The notes beneath the pieces were generated by a model that had not been told where the DNA came from, ran no database searches, and was given only the letters and a program-made list of their open reading frames with translations. A DNA stretch of 64,000 bases from Streptomyces spinosisporus (GTDB taxonomy: Bacteria > Actinomycetota > Actinomycetes > Streptomycetales > Streptomycetaceae): positions 62,001-126,000 of the forward strand of contig NZ_JALDAX010000002.1 of NCBI RefSeq assembly GCF_022698145.1, in the 5' to 3' direction. Positions 1-8,274 of this stretch are shown in pieces. Made by a program: the position numbers and the translations under genes. The stretch's first letter is position 1, and each line of letters begins with the position of its first letter.

Positions 1-402
1 GAAGCCGCCGCCGAGCACGATCCAGGAGTGCGCGCCGTTGACCGTGGAGCCCAGCGGGGTGAGCACCAGCAGGATCAGCAGGACCGAGAGGCCGTACAGG
101 ATCGGGATGGCGGTGCGCAGGGCGCGGTGGCCGATCCAGACCGTGACGACCATCAGGGCGAAGCCGATGCCGGTGTTCATCAGGTGCCGGATGAGGAAGT
201 AGTACGGGTCGCCCTGGTTGATCTCGGTGCGGTTGCGGGTGGCCGAGTAGACCAGGACCGTGCCGATCAGCGACAGCGCGATCGCGGCGAGCAGTATCGG
301 CCAGTCGAGTCGGCGGGCGAGGGAGTCGCGGGCGAAGACCCGTGTCCAGCCCGCGCGCCGCGGTCCGTACCCGGAGACGGAGAAGCCGTTGGCACCGGTC
401 AT
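1..402 (-). CDS. rodA: RodA-type SEDS peptidoglycan glycosyltransferase, N-terminal part
   Basis: N-terminal 134 codons of a FtsW/RodA/SpoVE (SEDS) polytopic membrane protein; the rest lies beyond the left edge. After a charged cytoplasmic start (MTGANGFSVSGYGPRRAG) there are several hydrophobic helices, and the 'YSAT' stretch with the paired polar residues between helices 1 and 2 is typical of the family. SEDS proteins polymerise lipid II into glycan strands and work with a class B PBP; here the partner is encoded immediately upstream. The ATG overlaps the mrdA stop codon (ATGA), so translation is probably coupled. In Streptomyces this gene (sfr in S. coelicolor) serves spore-wall synthesis. 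Confidence 0.93.
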   Translation of the reverse strand, partial: MTGANGFSVSGYGPRRAGWTRVFARDSLARRLDWPILLAAIALSLIGTVLVYSATRNRTEINQGDPYYFLIRHLMNTGIGFALMVVTVWIGHRALRTAIPILYGLSVLLILLVLTPLGSTVNGAHSWIVLGGGF

Positions 403-2651
403 GTGAGCATCCTCCGGCTGCCTCGCCTGCGCGGCCGCCTGCGGGTGTTCCGGTTGGTCGAGGTGGGTGTGGCCGTGGTGGCGCCCGGCTGGGTCTCGTC
501 CGGCGGGGTCTCACCCTGCCGCTGGGCCTTCTTCAGGTCCTTGACGGGGTCCTTGGCGACCTTCGGGGAGTCGATCGTGCCGTCGGTCTTGACCTTGGGC
601 AGGCCCTTCTGCGGGGTGGGCAGCAGCGCCTTCTTCTTGTCGATGGAGCCGTCGCCCTGGACGCCGTAGAGGGCGCTGTAGATGTTGCGGACGGCCTCAC
701 CGGAGGCGCCCGAACCCGTACCGGCCTGGGCGATGGTCATGATGACCGTGTAGTCCTTGGAGTACGTGGCGAGCCATGAGGTGGTCTGCTTGCCGTAGAC
801 CTCGGCGGTACCGGTCTTGGCGTGCAGCGTGATCTTGTCCTGCGGCCAGCCCTGGAACTTCCAGGCGGCGGTACCGCTGGTGACCACGCCCGCGAGGGCC
901 TTGTCGATGCCCTTGTGCGTGGCCTGGCTGATCGGGAGCTTCGCCTTGACCTTCGGCTTGATCTCCTTGACCGTCTTGCCGTCGGCGCTGATGATCGCCT
1001 TGCCGATGGTGGGGACGTACTCGGTGCCGCCGTTGGCGAGCGCGCCGTAGATCATGGCCTCCTGGATCGGCGTGAGCAGGGTGTCGCCCTGGCCGATGGA
1101 GTAGTTGATCGAGTCGCCCTCGCGCATCTTGTTGCCCTCGAGGCAGTTCTCGTAGGCGATCTTCTCGACGTAACTGCCGTTCTTCTTGCCGGACTTGCAC
1201 CAGGCGTCCTTGTTGGCCTCCCAGTAGTCCTGCTTCCACTGGCGGTCCGGGACGCGGCCGGTGACCTCGTTCGGGAGGTCGATGCCGGTCTCCTTGCCGA
1301 GGCCGAACTGGTGGGCCGCCTTGTAGAAGTAGTCCTTGGGCTGGCCCTTCTTGGGGTTGATGCCGCCGTCCTTCTTCCACTCGCGGTCGGCGAGGCCGTA
1401 GAAGACGGTGTCGCAGGAGACCTCGAGCGCCCGGCCCAGCGAGATGGGGCCGAAGCTCTCGCCCTCGAAGTTCTTGAAGACCTGGCCGCCCACCGAGTAC
1501 GAGCTGGTGCAGGGGTAGCCGCCGTCCCACTCGTAGCCGGCCTCGACAGCGGCGGCCGTGGAGACCACCTTGAAGGTCGAACCGGGCGCGGACTGACCCT
1601 GTATGGCGCGGTTCAGCAGCGGGTAGTCGGAACCCTTGCCGGTGAGCTTCTGGTAGTCCTTGGCGGAGATGCCGCCGACCCAGACGTTCGGGTCGTAGGT
1701 CGGCGCGGACGCCATGGCGACGACGCGGCCGGTCTTGGCCTCCATCACGACGACGGCGCCGGAGTCGGCCTTGTAGTTCTCGCCGGTGATCTTGTCGAAC
1801 TGCTTGCGGGCGGCCTTCATCGCCGTGTCCAGCTCGTACTCGGCGACCCGCTGGACGCGGGAGTCGATGCTGGTGACGAGGGTGGAACCGGCCTGGGCGG
1901 GATCGGACTTGGCCTTGCCGATGACGCGCCCGAGGTTGTCCACCTCGTAGCGGGTGACGCCGGCCTTGCCGCGCAGCTCCTTGTCGTACTGGCGCTCCAG
2001 GCCGCTGCGGCCGACCTGGTCGGAGCGCAGATACGGCGAGTCGGTGTTCTGCGCCTTGGTGATCTCCTCGTCGGTGACCGGCGAGAGGTAGCCGAGGACC
2101 TGGGAGGTGTTGGCCTTGCCGGGGGCCGGGTAGCGGCGCAGCGCCTCGGGTTCGGCGGTGATGCCGGGGAAGTCCTCGGCGCGCTCGCGGATCTGCATGG
2201 CCTGGCGGGGCGTGGCCTCGTCGGTGATGGGGATCGGCTGGTAGGGCGAGCCGTTCCAGCACGGCTGCGGCGTCTTGGCGTCGCACAGCCGTACCCGCTG
2301 CATGACCTCCTTGGGCGTCATGCCCAGGACGCCGGCCAGCTTGGTGAGGACGGCCTTGCCGTCGTCCTTCATCTTCAGCAGGTCGGTGCGGGAGGCGGAG
2401 ACCACGAGCCGGGTCTCGTTGTCGGCGATCGGCACGCCGCGCGCGTCCAGGATCGAGCCGCGCACGGCGGGCTGGACGACCTGCTGGACGTGGTTGCCGG
2501 ACGCCTCCTTGGCGTACTCGGAGCCCTCCCGGATCTGCAGGTACCACAGGCGGCCGCCGAGGGTGCCGAGCAGGGAGAGGACGAGGATCTGGATGACGAC
2601 GAGTCGGATCTGGACCCGTGGGGTCCGTCCGGTCTCGGGGATATTGGTCAC
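399..2651 (-). CDS. mrdA: Penicillin-binding protein 2, class B transpeptidase
   Basis: 750-residue bitopic membrane enzyme that cross-links peptidoglycan during elongation or spore-wall synthesis. One N-terminal transmembrane helix (about residues 15-38) is followed by the PBP dimerisation domain and the transpeptidase domain. The three active-site motifs are visible: STFK with catalytic Ser358, SCD at 412-414, and KTGTAE starting at 612. The last ~60 residues are a low-complexity Thr/Pro/Arg-rich tail ending in an RRRPRRRGSRR-type cluster, longer than in PBP2 of other phyla. The stop overlaps rodA by 4 bases. About 80 bases separate it from mreD upstream, in the same direction. Confidence 0.96.
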   Translation of the reverse strand: MTNIPETGRTPRVQIRLVVIQILVLSLLGTLGGRLWYLQIREGSEYAKEASGNHVQQVVQPAVRGSILDARGVPIADNETRLVVSASRTDLLKMKDDGKAVLTKLAGVLGMTPKEVMQRVRLCDAKTPQPCWNGSPYQPIPITDEATPRQAMQIRERAEDFPGITAEPEALRRYPAPGKANTSQVLGYLSPVTDEEITKAQNTDSPYLRSDQVGRSGLERQYDKELRGKAGVTRYEVDNLGRVIGKAKSDPAQAGSTLVTSIDSRVQRVAEYELDTAMKAARKQFDKITGENYKADSGAVVVMEAKTGRVVAMASAPTYDPNVWVGGISAKDYQKLTGKGSDYPLLNRAIQGQSAPGSTFKVVSTAAAVEAGYEWDGGYPCTSSYSVGGQVFKNFEGESFGPISLGRALEVSCDTVFYGLADREWKKDGGINPKKGQPKDYFYKAAHQFGLGKETGIDLPNEVTGRVPDRQWKQDYWEANKDAWCKSGKKNGSYVEKIAYENCLEGNKMREGDSINYSIGQGDTLLTPIQEAMIYGALANGGTEYVPTIGKAIISADGKTVKEIKPKVKAKLPISQATHKGIDKALAGVVTSGTAAWKFQGWPQDKITLHAKTGTAEVYGKQTTSWLATYSKDYTVIMTIAQAGTGSGASGEAVRNIYSALYGVQGDGSIDKKKALLPTPQKGLPKVKTDGTIDSPKVAKDPVKDLKKAQRQGETPPDETQPGATTATPTSTNRNTRRRPRRRGSRRMLT

Positions 2652-2731
2652 TGCGGTTGCCTCCCCCTCTCAGTGCGTGTGTGTGTCATAGCCGACGGAC
2701 CTGTGAACGGCGGCCACCGACTCGCGCGCCC

Positions 2732-3409
2732 TCACAGCCTCTTGACCCCCTTGATGCGTCCCACGCGCGTGGTGCGGGTGCGGGCCTTGGTCTTCAGGCC
2801 GCCGAGTCCGCGCTGGCTGCCGAGCTTGAGGCCGGTCCCGGTGGAGATCCAGCCGGAGGAGATGTCGGTCGCCTTCTTCGAGGACGAGCTGGTCTCGGCG
2901 AGCGGGTCGTTGTCCGCGCGCCGGGCCAGGAACATGATCCCGGGGACCACGAAGGGGGCGAGCAGCAGGTCGTAGAGCGCGGCCGTGAACAGCAGGCTCG
3001 CGAGGCCGACATGCCGGGCGGCGGTGTCGCCGACGAGGGCGCCGACGCCGGCGTAGAGCAGGGTCGTGCCGAGGGCGGCGGCGACCACGACGACCATGGG
3101 GCCGGTGGCCGACTTCAGTCGCCCGTTGTCCGGTTTGACGAGGCCGGCGAGATAGCCGATGACGCACAGCACCAGGGCGTAGCGTCCGGCGGCGTGGTCG
3201 GCGGGCGGTGCGAGGTCGGCGAGCAGACCGGCGCCGAAGCCGACGAGACAGCCGCCGACGTGGCCGTAGACCAGGGCGAGGCCGAGGACGGTCAGCAGCA
3301 GCAAGTCGGGTACGGCGCCCGGCAGATGGAGCCGGGCCAGGACGCTGACCTGGATCACCATGGCCACGACGATCAGGGCCGTAGAGAGCAGGATCCGGTT
3401 GACGCGCAT
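2732..3409 (-). CDS. mreD: Rod shape-determining membrane protein MreD
   Basis: 225-residue integral membrane protein with about five or six hydrophobic helices starting right at the N-terminus (MRVNRILLSTALIVVAMVIQ). It lies between mreC and mrdA, the standard mreBCD order. MreD binds MreC and PBP2 and helps activate the elongation complex; in Streptomyces the Mre proteins act mainly in spore-wall thickening. The last ~60 residues are hydrophilic and basic, an extension beyond the membrane core that is common in actinobacterial MreD. Only 13 bases separate it from the mreC stop. Confidence 0.92.
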   Translation of the reverse strand: MRVNRILLSTALIVVAMVIQVSVLARLHLPGAVPDLLLLTVLGLALVYGHVGGCLVGFGAGLLADLAPPADHAAGRYALVLCVIGYLAGLVKPDNGRLKSATGPMVVVVAAALGTTLLYAGVGALVGDTAARHVGLASLLFTAALYDLLLAPFVVPGIMFLARRADNDPLAETSSSSKKATDISSGWISTGTGLKLGSQRGLGGLKTKARTRTTRVGRIKGVKRL

Positions 3410-3422
3410 GGGGATTCAGCTC

Positions 3423-4391
3423 CTACTGCTGCTCGGTCTGGCCGTCGATCGGCGCGTTCGCCGACGGGGTGACGGTGACGGTCACCGTCGGGGTGGGGGT
3501 CGGCTGGGGTTTCTTCGGCAGCACCGTGTCGCGCGGATCCTTCTTCGGGGCCTGGACGACCACGCCGACGATGTCGAGCTTGGTGAAGCTGACGTAGGGC
3601 GTGATGTAGAGGGTGCGGGTCAGGGCCCCGCCGGACGGGTCGACGCGGGAGACCACGCCGACCGGGACGCCCGGCACGAAGGGCTTGTCGGCCTCGGAGC
3701 CGAAGGTGACCAGGCGGTCGCCCTTCTTCACGTCGGCCTTGCTGTTGAGCAGTTCGACGCGCAGCGGGCGGTCGCCCTGTCCGGAGGCGAAGCCCAGTTC
3801 GTCGCTGTTCTCCATGCGGGTGCCGACGGAGAAGTCCGGGTCGTTGGCGAGGAGCACGGTCGAGACGTCGGGGCCGACGTTGGTGACCCGGCCGACCAGA
3901 CCGTCGCCGTTGAGGACCGTCATGTCGCGCTTGATGCCGTCGTTGGCGCCGACGTCGATGGTGATCGTCCAGGAGAAGCCCTGGGCCGCTCCTATGGCGA
4001 TGACCTGGGCGCCCTTGATGCCGTACTGCCCCTCCGCGGAGACCTTCAGCATCTTGTCGAGCTGCTTGAGGCGGCTGGCGTTGCGGTCGTCGCTGCCCAG
4101 CTTCGCCTTGAGGGCCGCGTTCTCCTTCTCCAGGCGGGCGAGGCGGTCGTGCCGGGTGCCCGAGTCACGGATCGCGGAGACGGCGTCGCCGACGGGGTTG
4201 ACCGCCGTCGACACACCGTCCTCCACCGGCCCGAACACCGTGGCCGCCATCTGGCGGGCACCGTCGACCGGTGAGTCCTCCCCACCGCGGATGTCCACCG
4301 TGATCAGTGCGAACGCGATGGCGATCAGCAGCACCAGGAGCAGCCGGCTCTCTCGTGTGTCCCTCACGTGCGGCGGCCGTGCCTTCCTCAT
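3423..4391 (-). CDS. mreC: Rod shape-determining protein MreC
   Basis: 322-residue bitopic protein. A basic N-terminus is followed by one transmembrane helix (about residues 16-34), then a coiled-coil stretch (about 75-110, RHDRLARLEKENAALKAKLG) and the two beta-barrel domains of the MreC fold containing conserved Gly/Asp-rich turns. The C-terminus is a Pro/Thr tail (KKPQPTPTPTVTVTVTPSAN). MreC dimerises outside the membrane and links PBP2 to MreB and MreD. It is separated from mreB by 122 bases that carry a strong hairpin and a direct repeat, suggesting partial uncoupling of mreC from mreB transcription. Confidence 0.95.
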   Translation of the reverse strand: MRKARPPHVRDTRESRLLLVLLIAIAFALITVDIRGGEDSPVDGARQMAATVFGPVEDGVSTAVNPVGDAVSAIRDSGTRHDRLARLEKENAALKAKLGSDDRNASRLKQLDKMLKVSAEGQYGIKGAQVIAIGAAQGFSWTITIDVGANDGIKRDMTVLNGDGLVGRVTNVGPDVSTVLLANDPDFSVGTRMENSDELGFASGQGDRPLRVELLNSKADVKKGDRLVTFGSEADKPFVPGVPVGVVSRVDPSGGALTRTLYITPYVSFTKLDIVGVVVQAPKKDPRDTVLPKKPQPTPTPTVTVTVTPSANAPIDGQTEQQ

Positions 4392-4396
4392 AGGAA

Positions 4397-4433
4397 TGTG
4401 CAGAGGTTTTGATGTTCAGGTGTGCAGAGGTTT
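4397..4433. repeat. Two direct repeats upstream of mreC
   Basis: The 13-base sequence TGTGCAGAGGTTT occurs at 4397-4409 and again at 4421-4433, a 24-base period, immediately upstream of the mreC start at 4391. The spacing (just over two helix turns) would suit a protein binding site or reflect a small duplication of the leader. No regulator is known to me for this motif. Confidence 0.5.
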
Positions 4434-4463
4434 ATGGGTGAGCTTATGCCTCTATATCAACGA

Positions 4464-4499
4464 TCCGCCGCACGAGAGGAGATCATCTCGTACGGCGGA
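4464..4499 (-). terminator. Hairpin between mreB and mreC
   Basis: A 14-base arm (TCCGCCGCACGAGA, 4464-4477) and its near-perfect complement (4486-4499) enclose an 8-base loop, just downstream of the mreB stop at 4514. There is one mismatch and no U tract, which is usual for Streptomyces terminators. It probably ends most mreB transcripts and leaves partial readthrough into mreC. This agrees with the known abundance of monocistronic mreB mRNA in S. coelicolor. Confidence 0.65.
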
Positions 4500-4513
4500 A
4501 TCGAAGAGTTACG

Positions 4514-5545
4514 TCATCTGCGCGGCTGGGCGTCCAGCACCTGCTGGAGCGCCTCGAACTCCTCGACACACTTGCCGGATCCGAGCGCCACGCTGTCCAG
4601 CGGGTCCTCGGCGATATGGATCGGCATGCCGGTCTCCCGGCGCAGCCGCTCGTCGAGTCCGCGCAGCAGCGCCCCGCCGCCCGTCAGCACGATGCCCCGG
4701 TCCATGATGTCGCCGGACAGCTCCGGCGGGCACTTGTCCAGGGTCGTCTTGACGGCGTCGACAATGGCGTTGACCGGCTCCTCCATCGCCTTGCGGACCT
4801 CGCCGGCGGAGACGACGACGGTCTTCGGCAGCCCGGAGACGAGGTCCCGGCCGCGGATCTCGGTGTGCTCGTCGGATTCGAGTTCGTACGCCGAACCGAT
4901 GGTGATCTTGATCTGTTCGGCGGTCCGCTCACCGAGGAGGAGGCTGTACTCCTTCTTGATGTGCTGGATGATCGCGTTGTCCAGCTCGTCGCCCGCCACG
5001 CGGATGGACTGGGCGGTGACGATGCCGCCGAGCGAGATGACGGCGACCTCGGTGGTGCCGCCGCCGATGTCCACCACCATGTTGCCCGTGGCCTCGTGGA
5101 CCGGGAGGCCGGAGCCGATGGCGGCCGCCATGGGCTCCTCGATGATGTGCACCTGTCGGGCGCCCGCCTGGGACGACGCCTCGATCACGGCGCGACGCTC
5201 GACACCGGTGATGCCCGAGGGCACACAGACGACGACACGCGGGCGGGCCAGATACCGGCGCTTGTGGATCTTCAGGATGAAGTAGCGGAGCATCCGCTCG
5301 GTGATCTCGAAGTCGGCGATGACGCCGTCCTTCAGCGGTCGTACGGCAACGATGTTGCCAGGAGTCCGGCCGATCATCTTCTTCGCCTCGGCGCCGACCG
5401 CGAGGATGCCACCGGTGTTGGTGTTGATCGCGACGACCGACGGCTCGTTGAGAACGATCCCGCGACCCCTGACGTACACCAGCGTGTTGGCGGTCCCGAG
5501 GTCGACAGCCATGTCACGGCCGATGAACGACATTGAGTTCCCCAT
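4514..5545 (-). CDS. mreB: Actin-like cytoskeletal protein MreB
   Basis: 343 residues beginning [19 protein letters not shown] chose this start, not an in-frame codon 27 positions earlier, because the actin phosphate-1 motif (DLGTANT) then sits at its usual place near residue 14 and the length matches MreB. The second phosphate loop (DIGGGTTE) and the adenosine motif (LTGGGA) are present. MreB polymerises with ATP and organises the MreCD/RodA/PBP2 machinery; in Streptomyces it acts in sporulation septa and spore walls. The 254 bases upstream (5546-5799) contain no gene and must hold its promoters. Confidence 0.97.
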   Translation of the reverse strand: MGNSMSFIGRDMAVDLGTANTLVYVRGRGIVLNEPSVVAINTNTGGILAVGAEAKKMIGRTPGNIVAVRPLKDGVIADFEITERMLRYFILKIHKRRYLARPRVVVCVPSGITGVERRAVIEASSQAGARQVHIIEEPMAAAIGSGLPVHEATGNMVVDIGGGTTEVAVISLGGIVTAQSIRVAGDELDNAIIQHIKKEYSLLLGERTAEQIKITIGSAYELESDEHTEIRGRDLVSGLPKTVVVSAGEVRKAMEEPVNAIVDAVKTTLDKCPPELSGDIMDRGIVLTGGGALLRGLDERLRRETGMPIHIAEDPLDSVALGSGKCVEEFEALQQVLDAQPRR

Positions 5546-5799
5546 CAGGATTCGTCTGGCCTTCCTGGGAGCTTTTGAGGGCTTTTCAGGTCGGCGAAGT
5601 GGGTGCTGTGACGTGAAGGCTTCCATCGTAATGGTGCCTGCACAAACACTGCGTAAGGGTCTCCGCCATTGTCAGCAGATGCTGGGTGCGTTCGCTTGGT
5701 GAGAGGGGCGTTCGGGGGCACTCGTTCCCTCGATCGCCACGCATATGCCAGAAAGTCCCGGGCCATCGTCTGGGACCCCAACTTCCGCCGACGCAGGCA

Positions 5800-6213
5800 C
5801 TACGCGTGGCCGGGGAAGAAGATCTTCACCTCGCGCTCGGCGGACTCCTCGGAGTCGGAGGCGTGGATGAGGTTCTCGCGGACGATGACGCCGTAGTCAC
5901 CGCGGATCGAGCCGGGGGCGGCGGCGATCGGGTCGGTCGGGCCGGCCAGGGCGCGCAGCCCCTCGATGACCCGCTCGCCCTCGACGATCATCGCGACGAC
6001 CGGGCCGGAGGCCATGAACTCCACCAGCGGCTCGTAGAAGGGCTTGCCCTTGTGCTCGCCGTAGTGCTGCTCCAGCGTCTCCTGGTCCAGGGTGCGCAGC
6101 TCCAGCGCCGTGATCCGCCAGCCGGCCTTGCGCTCGATACGGCCGATGATCTCGCCGGTCAGACCACGGCGGACGGCGTCGGGCTTGAGCAGGACGAGGG
6201 TGCGCTGAGTCAC
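5800..6213 (-). CDS. ndk: Nucleoside diphosphate kinase
   Basis: 137 residues, the normal length for the family. Ndk transfers the gamma-phosphate of ATP to NDPs through a phosphohistidine, balancing NTP and dNTP pools. The catalytic His117 lies in NLIHASDS, with the nucleotide-binding VLLKPDAVRRG near the N-terminus and the RGDYG motif at about 104-108. The GTG start has an AGGAG ribosome site 6 bases upstream. It is transcribed in the same direction as mreB, with its own likely promoter overlapping the end of the next gene upstream. Confidence 0.97.
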   Translation of the reverse strand: MTQRTLVLLKPDAVRRGLTGEIIGRIERKAGWRITALELRTLDQETLEQHYGEHKGKPFYEPLVEFMASGPVVAMIVEGERVIEGLRALAGPTDPIAAAPGSIRGDYGVIVRENLIHASDSEESAEREVKIFFPGHA

Positions 6214-6268
6214 GACGGGCTCCTAGAAATCAAGGCTGGTGCAGGTGACGGCTGTTGCAGGTGTTCGA

Positions 6269-6298
6269 AGATTACAGGGCGTGTCGGGTGCCGTGTCA
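6269..6298 (-). promoter_or_regulatory. Probable ndk promoter
   Basis: Reading the minus strand, TGACAC (6298-6293) and TAATCT (6274-6269) are separated by 18 bases and lie 55-85 bases upstream of the ndk GTG. This fits a vegetative sigma-HrdB type promoter overlapping the stop codon of the DUF4233 gene. Identified by eye only. Confidence 0.4.
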
Positions 6299-6652
6299 CA
6301 CAGCGTCAGGAGTGGAGGAGTCCGCCTGGGCCGCGAAGCGTGCCTTCGCCTCGTCGATCTTTCTGCCGTAGTGCACCGAGGCCCACCACAGGGCGGCGAA
6401 GACCGCGCCCAGGAAGAACATCGTGGGCACGGCGAAGCCGGAGGCGATGAGCGCGACCTGCAGGATCCAGCCGAGGGCGACCCCGCCCGGACGCGTCACG
6501 ACACCGCACAGCGCCACGCACAGGAACATCGCGATGCCGCTGACCGTCCACACCGTCGACGCGGTCAGGTCGGGGTCCTTCATGGCGACCAGACCGGCGA
6601 AGCCGATCACGAAGAACTCGCCGATCAGAGTCGAAGCACAGAGCGTACGCAC
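6296..6652 (-). CDS. DUF4233 membrane protein
   Basis: 118-residue protein with four predicted membrane helices (about residues 5-22, 33-52, 57-75, 78-95) and a short basic C-terminal tail. It matches the actinobacterial DUF4233 family, almost always encoded directly downstream of folC, as here (8-base gap). No biochemical function is known to me. The GTG start follows an AGAGG ribosome site. Its constant linkage to folC suggests a shared transcript, not a proven role in folate metabolism. Confidence 0.8.
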   Translation of the reverse strand: MRTLCASTLIGEFFVIGFAGLVAMKDPDLTASTVWTVSGIAMFLCVALCGVVTRPGGVALGWILQVALIASGFAVPTMFFLGAVFAALWWASVHYGRKIDEAKARFAAQADSSTPDAV

Positions 6653-6660
6653 GGGACCTC

Positions 6661-8145
6661 TCAGCCCTTTCCCAAAAGCAGCCGGGCCTCGCCGACCGTG
6701 ATGACGGAGCCGGTGACGAGCACACCGCCGCCCGCGAACTCGCCCTCCTCCTCGGCCAGCGTGATCGCGGCCTCCAGGGCGTCCGGCAGCCGCGGTTCGA
6801 CCTGGACGCGCTCGTCGCCGAACACCTCGACGGCGATCGCGGCGAGTTCGTCGGCGTCCATCGCGCGGTGGGTGGAGTTCTGCGTGACGACGACCTCGGC
6901 GAAGATCGGCTCGAAGGCCTCCAGGAGACCTCGTACGTTCTTGTCACCGCTCGCGCCGACCACGCCGATCAGCCGGCTGAAGTCGAAGGCCTCGCCGATC
7001 GCCTCGGCGGTGGCGCGGGCGCCCGCCGGGTTGTGCGCGGCGTCGAGCACGACGGTCGGGGAGCGCCGTACGACTTCGAGCCGGCCCGGCGAGGAGACCG
7101 CCGCGAAGGCCTTGCGGACGGTGTCGATGTCGAGCGGCTCGGGCCGCTGCGAGCCGACCCCGAAGAACGCCTCCACCGCGGCGAGCGCGACCGCGGCGTT
7201 GTGCGCCTGGTAGGGGCCGTGCAGCGGGAGGTACACCTCGTCGTACTCACCGCCGAGGCCGCGCAGGGTGAGCAGCTGTCCGCCGACGGCGACCTGGCGG
7301 GAGACGACCCCGAACTCGAGGCCCTCCCTGGCCACCGTGGCATCCACCTCGACGGCCCTCTTCAGCAGCACCTGGGCCGCGTCGACGGGCTGCTGGGCCA
7401 TGATGACCGTCGCGTCCTGCTTGATGATCCCGGCCTTCTCCGAGGCGATCGCGGCGGGCGTCTCGCCGAGCCGGTCGGTGTGGTCGAGGTCGATGGGGGT
7501 GACGACGGCGACGTCCCCGTCGATGACGTTGGTGGCGTCCCAGGAGCCGCCCATGCCGACCTCGACGACCGCGACGTCCACGGGCGCGTCCGCGAAGGCG
7601 GCGTACGCCATGCCGGTCAGCACCTCGAAGAAGGACAGCCGGTACTCCTGCTGGGAGTCGACCATCTCGACGTACGGCTTGATGTCCGCGTACGTCTCGA
7701 TGAAGCGCTCGGCGGTGATGGGGGCGCCGTCGAGGCTGATGCGCTCGGTGATCGACTGGACGTGGGGCGAGGTGTAGCGACCGGTGCGCAGTTCGAAGGC
7801 GCCGAGGAGGGCCTCGATCATGCGGGCCGTGGAGGTCTTGCCGTTGGTCCCCGTGATGTGGATCGAGGGGTACGAGCGCTGCGGGTCGCCCAGCACGTCC
7901 ATCAGCGCGGAGATACGGGCGACCGACGGCTCCAGCTTGGTCTCGCCCCAGCGGGTGGCGAGCTCCGCCTCGACCTCGCGCAGGGCCCTGTCGACCTCGG
8001 GGTCCTCGGGGCGGGCCGGGACGTCCGCCTGCGGCGGGCCGCCCTGGGTGCGCAGGGTGCGGCTGCCTGCCTCGATGACGGCGAGATCGGGGTCGCGGTC
8101 TTGTTCGGCGGCGATGATCTCGTCGAAGGGGTCGCTTTCACTCAC
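6661..8145 (-). CDS. folC: Bifunctional folylpolyglutamate synthase / dihydrofolate synthase
   Basis: 494-residue cytoplasmic Mur-ligase-fold enzyme that adds glutamate to dihydropteroate and then to reduced folates. The P-loop GTNGKTS is at residues 99-105. The Mur-ligase middle domain carries VVEVGMGG and a DLDHTDRLG segment, and the C-terminal domain has LDAAHNPAGA. The ~55 residues before the catalytic core are an acidic, poorly conserved extension typical of actinobacterial FolC. The GTG start lies 6 bases after a TAAACT hexamer, suggesting a leaderless transcript. valS lies upstream, separated by a palindromic repeat. Confidence 0.95.
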   Translation of the reverse strand: MSESDPFDEIIAAEQDRDPDLAVIEAGSRTLRTQGGPPQADVPARPEDPEVDRALREVEAELATRWGETKLEPSVARISALMDVLGDPQRSYPSIHITGTNGKTSTARMIEALLGAFELRTGRYTSPHVQSITERISLDGAPITAERFIETYADIKPYVEMVDSQQEYRLSFFEVLTGMAYAAFADAPVDVAVVEVGMGGSWDATNVIDGDVAVVTPIDLDHTDRLGETPAAIASEKAGIIKQDATVIMAQQPVDAAQVLLKRAVEVDATVAREGLEFGVVSRQVAVGGQLLTLRGLGGEYDEVYLPLHGPYQAHNAAVALAAVEAFFGVGSQRPEPLDIDTVRKAFAAVSSPGRLEVVRRSPTVVLDAAHNPAGARATAEAIGEAFDFSRLIGVVGASGDKNVRGLLEAFEPIFAEVVVTQNSTHRAMDADELAAIAVEVFGDERVQVEPRLPDALEAAITLAEEEGEFAGGGVLVTGSVITVGEARLLLGKG

Positions 8146-8160
8146 ACCGCCAGTTTAGGG
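8146..8160 (-). promoter_or_regulatory. Leaderless promoter element of folC
   Basis: On the minus strand the sequence is CCCTAAACT, then six bases, then the GTG start at 8145. A -10 hexamer (TAAACT, 8157-8152) at this distance puts the transcription start on the start codon itself. There is no Shine-Dalgarno sequence. The arrangement is identical at valS. Confidence 0.5.
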
Positions 8161-8197
8161 GTGCGCCCAGGGGGGTGGGGGGTTGGGCTTGTTGTGC

Positions 8198-8267
8198 GGG
8201 CGCGGGGAGTCTGTGGTTGATCGCGCCCACGCGGCGGAGCCGCAAATCGATGCGGCCCCGCGCCCCT
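8198..8267. repeat. Palindromic intergenic repeat between valS and folC
   Basis: GGGCGCGGGG (8198-8207) and CCCCGCGCCC (8256-8265) are perfect complements enclosing 48 bases that contain a smaller GCGGCGGAGCCGC-type hairpin. The block strongly resembles a dispersed intergenic palindrome I know from many Streptomyces genomes (GGGGC-rich ends around a TGCGGCTCCGCCGC core), so it is probably a REP-like element. It could also act as a terminator for valS transcripts. Confidence 0.6.
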
Positions 8268-8274
8268 GGGTCGG

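Noticed and set aside
822..2975. Very long plus-strand open frame opposite mrdA
   Set aside because: High-GC shadow: Val/Leu/Gly/Asp-rich product without domains, lying exactly antisense to an intact PBP2 gene.
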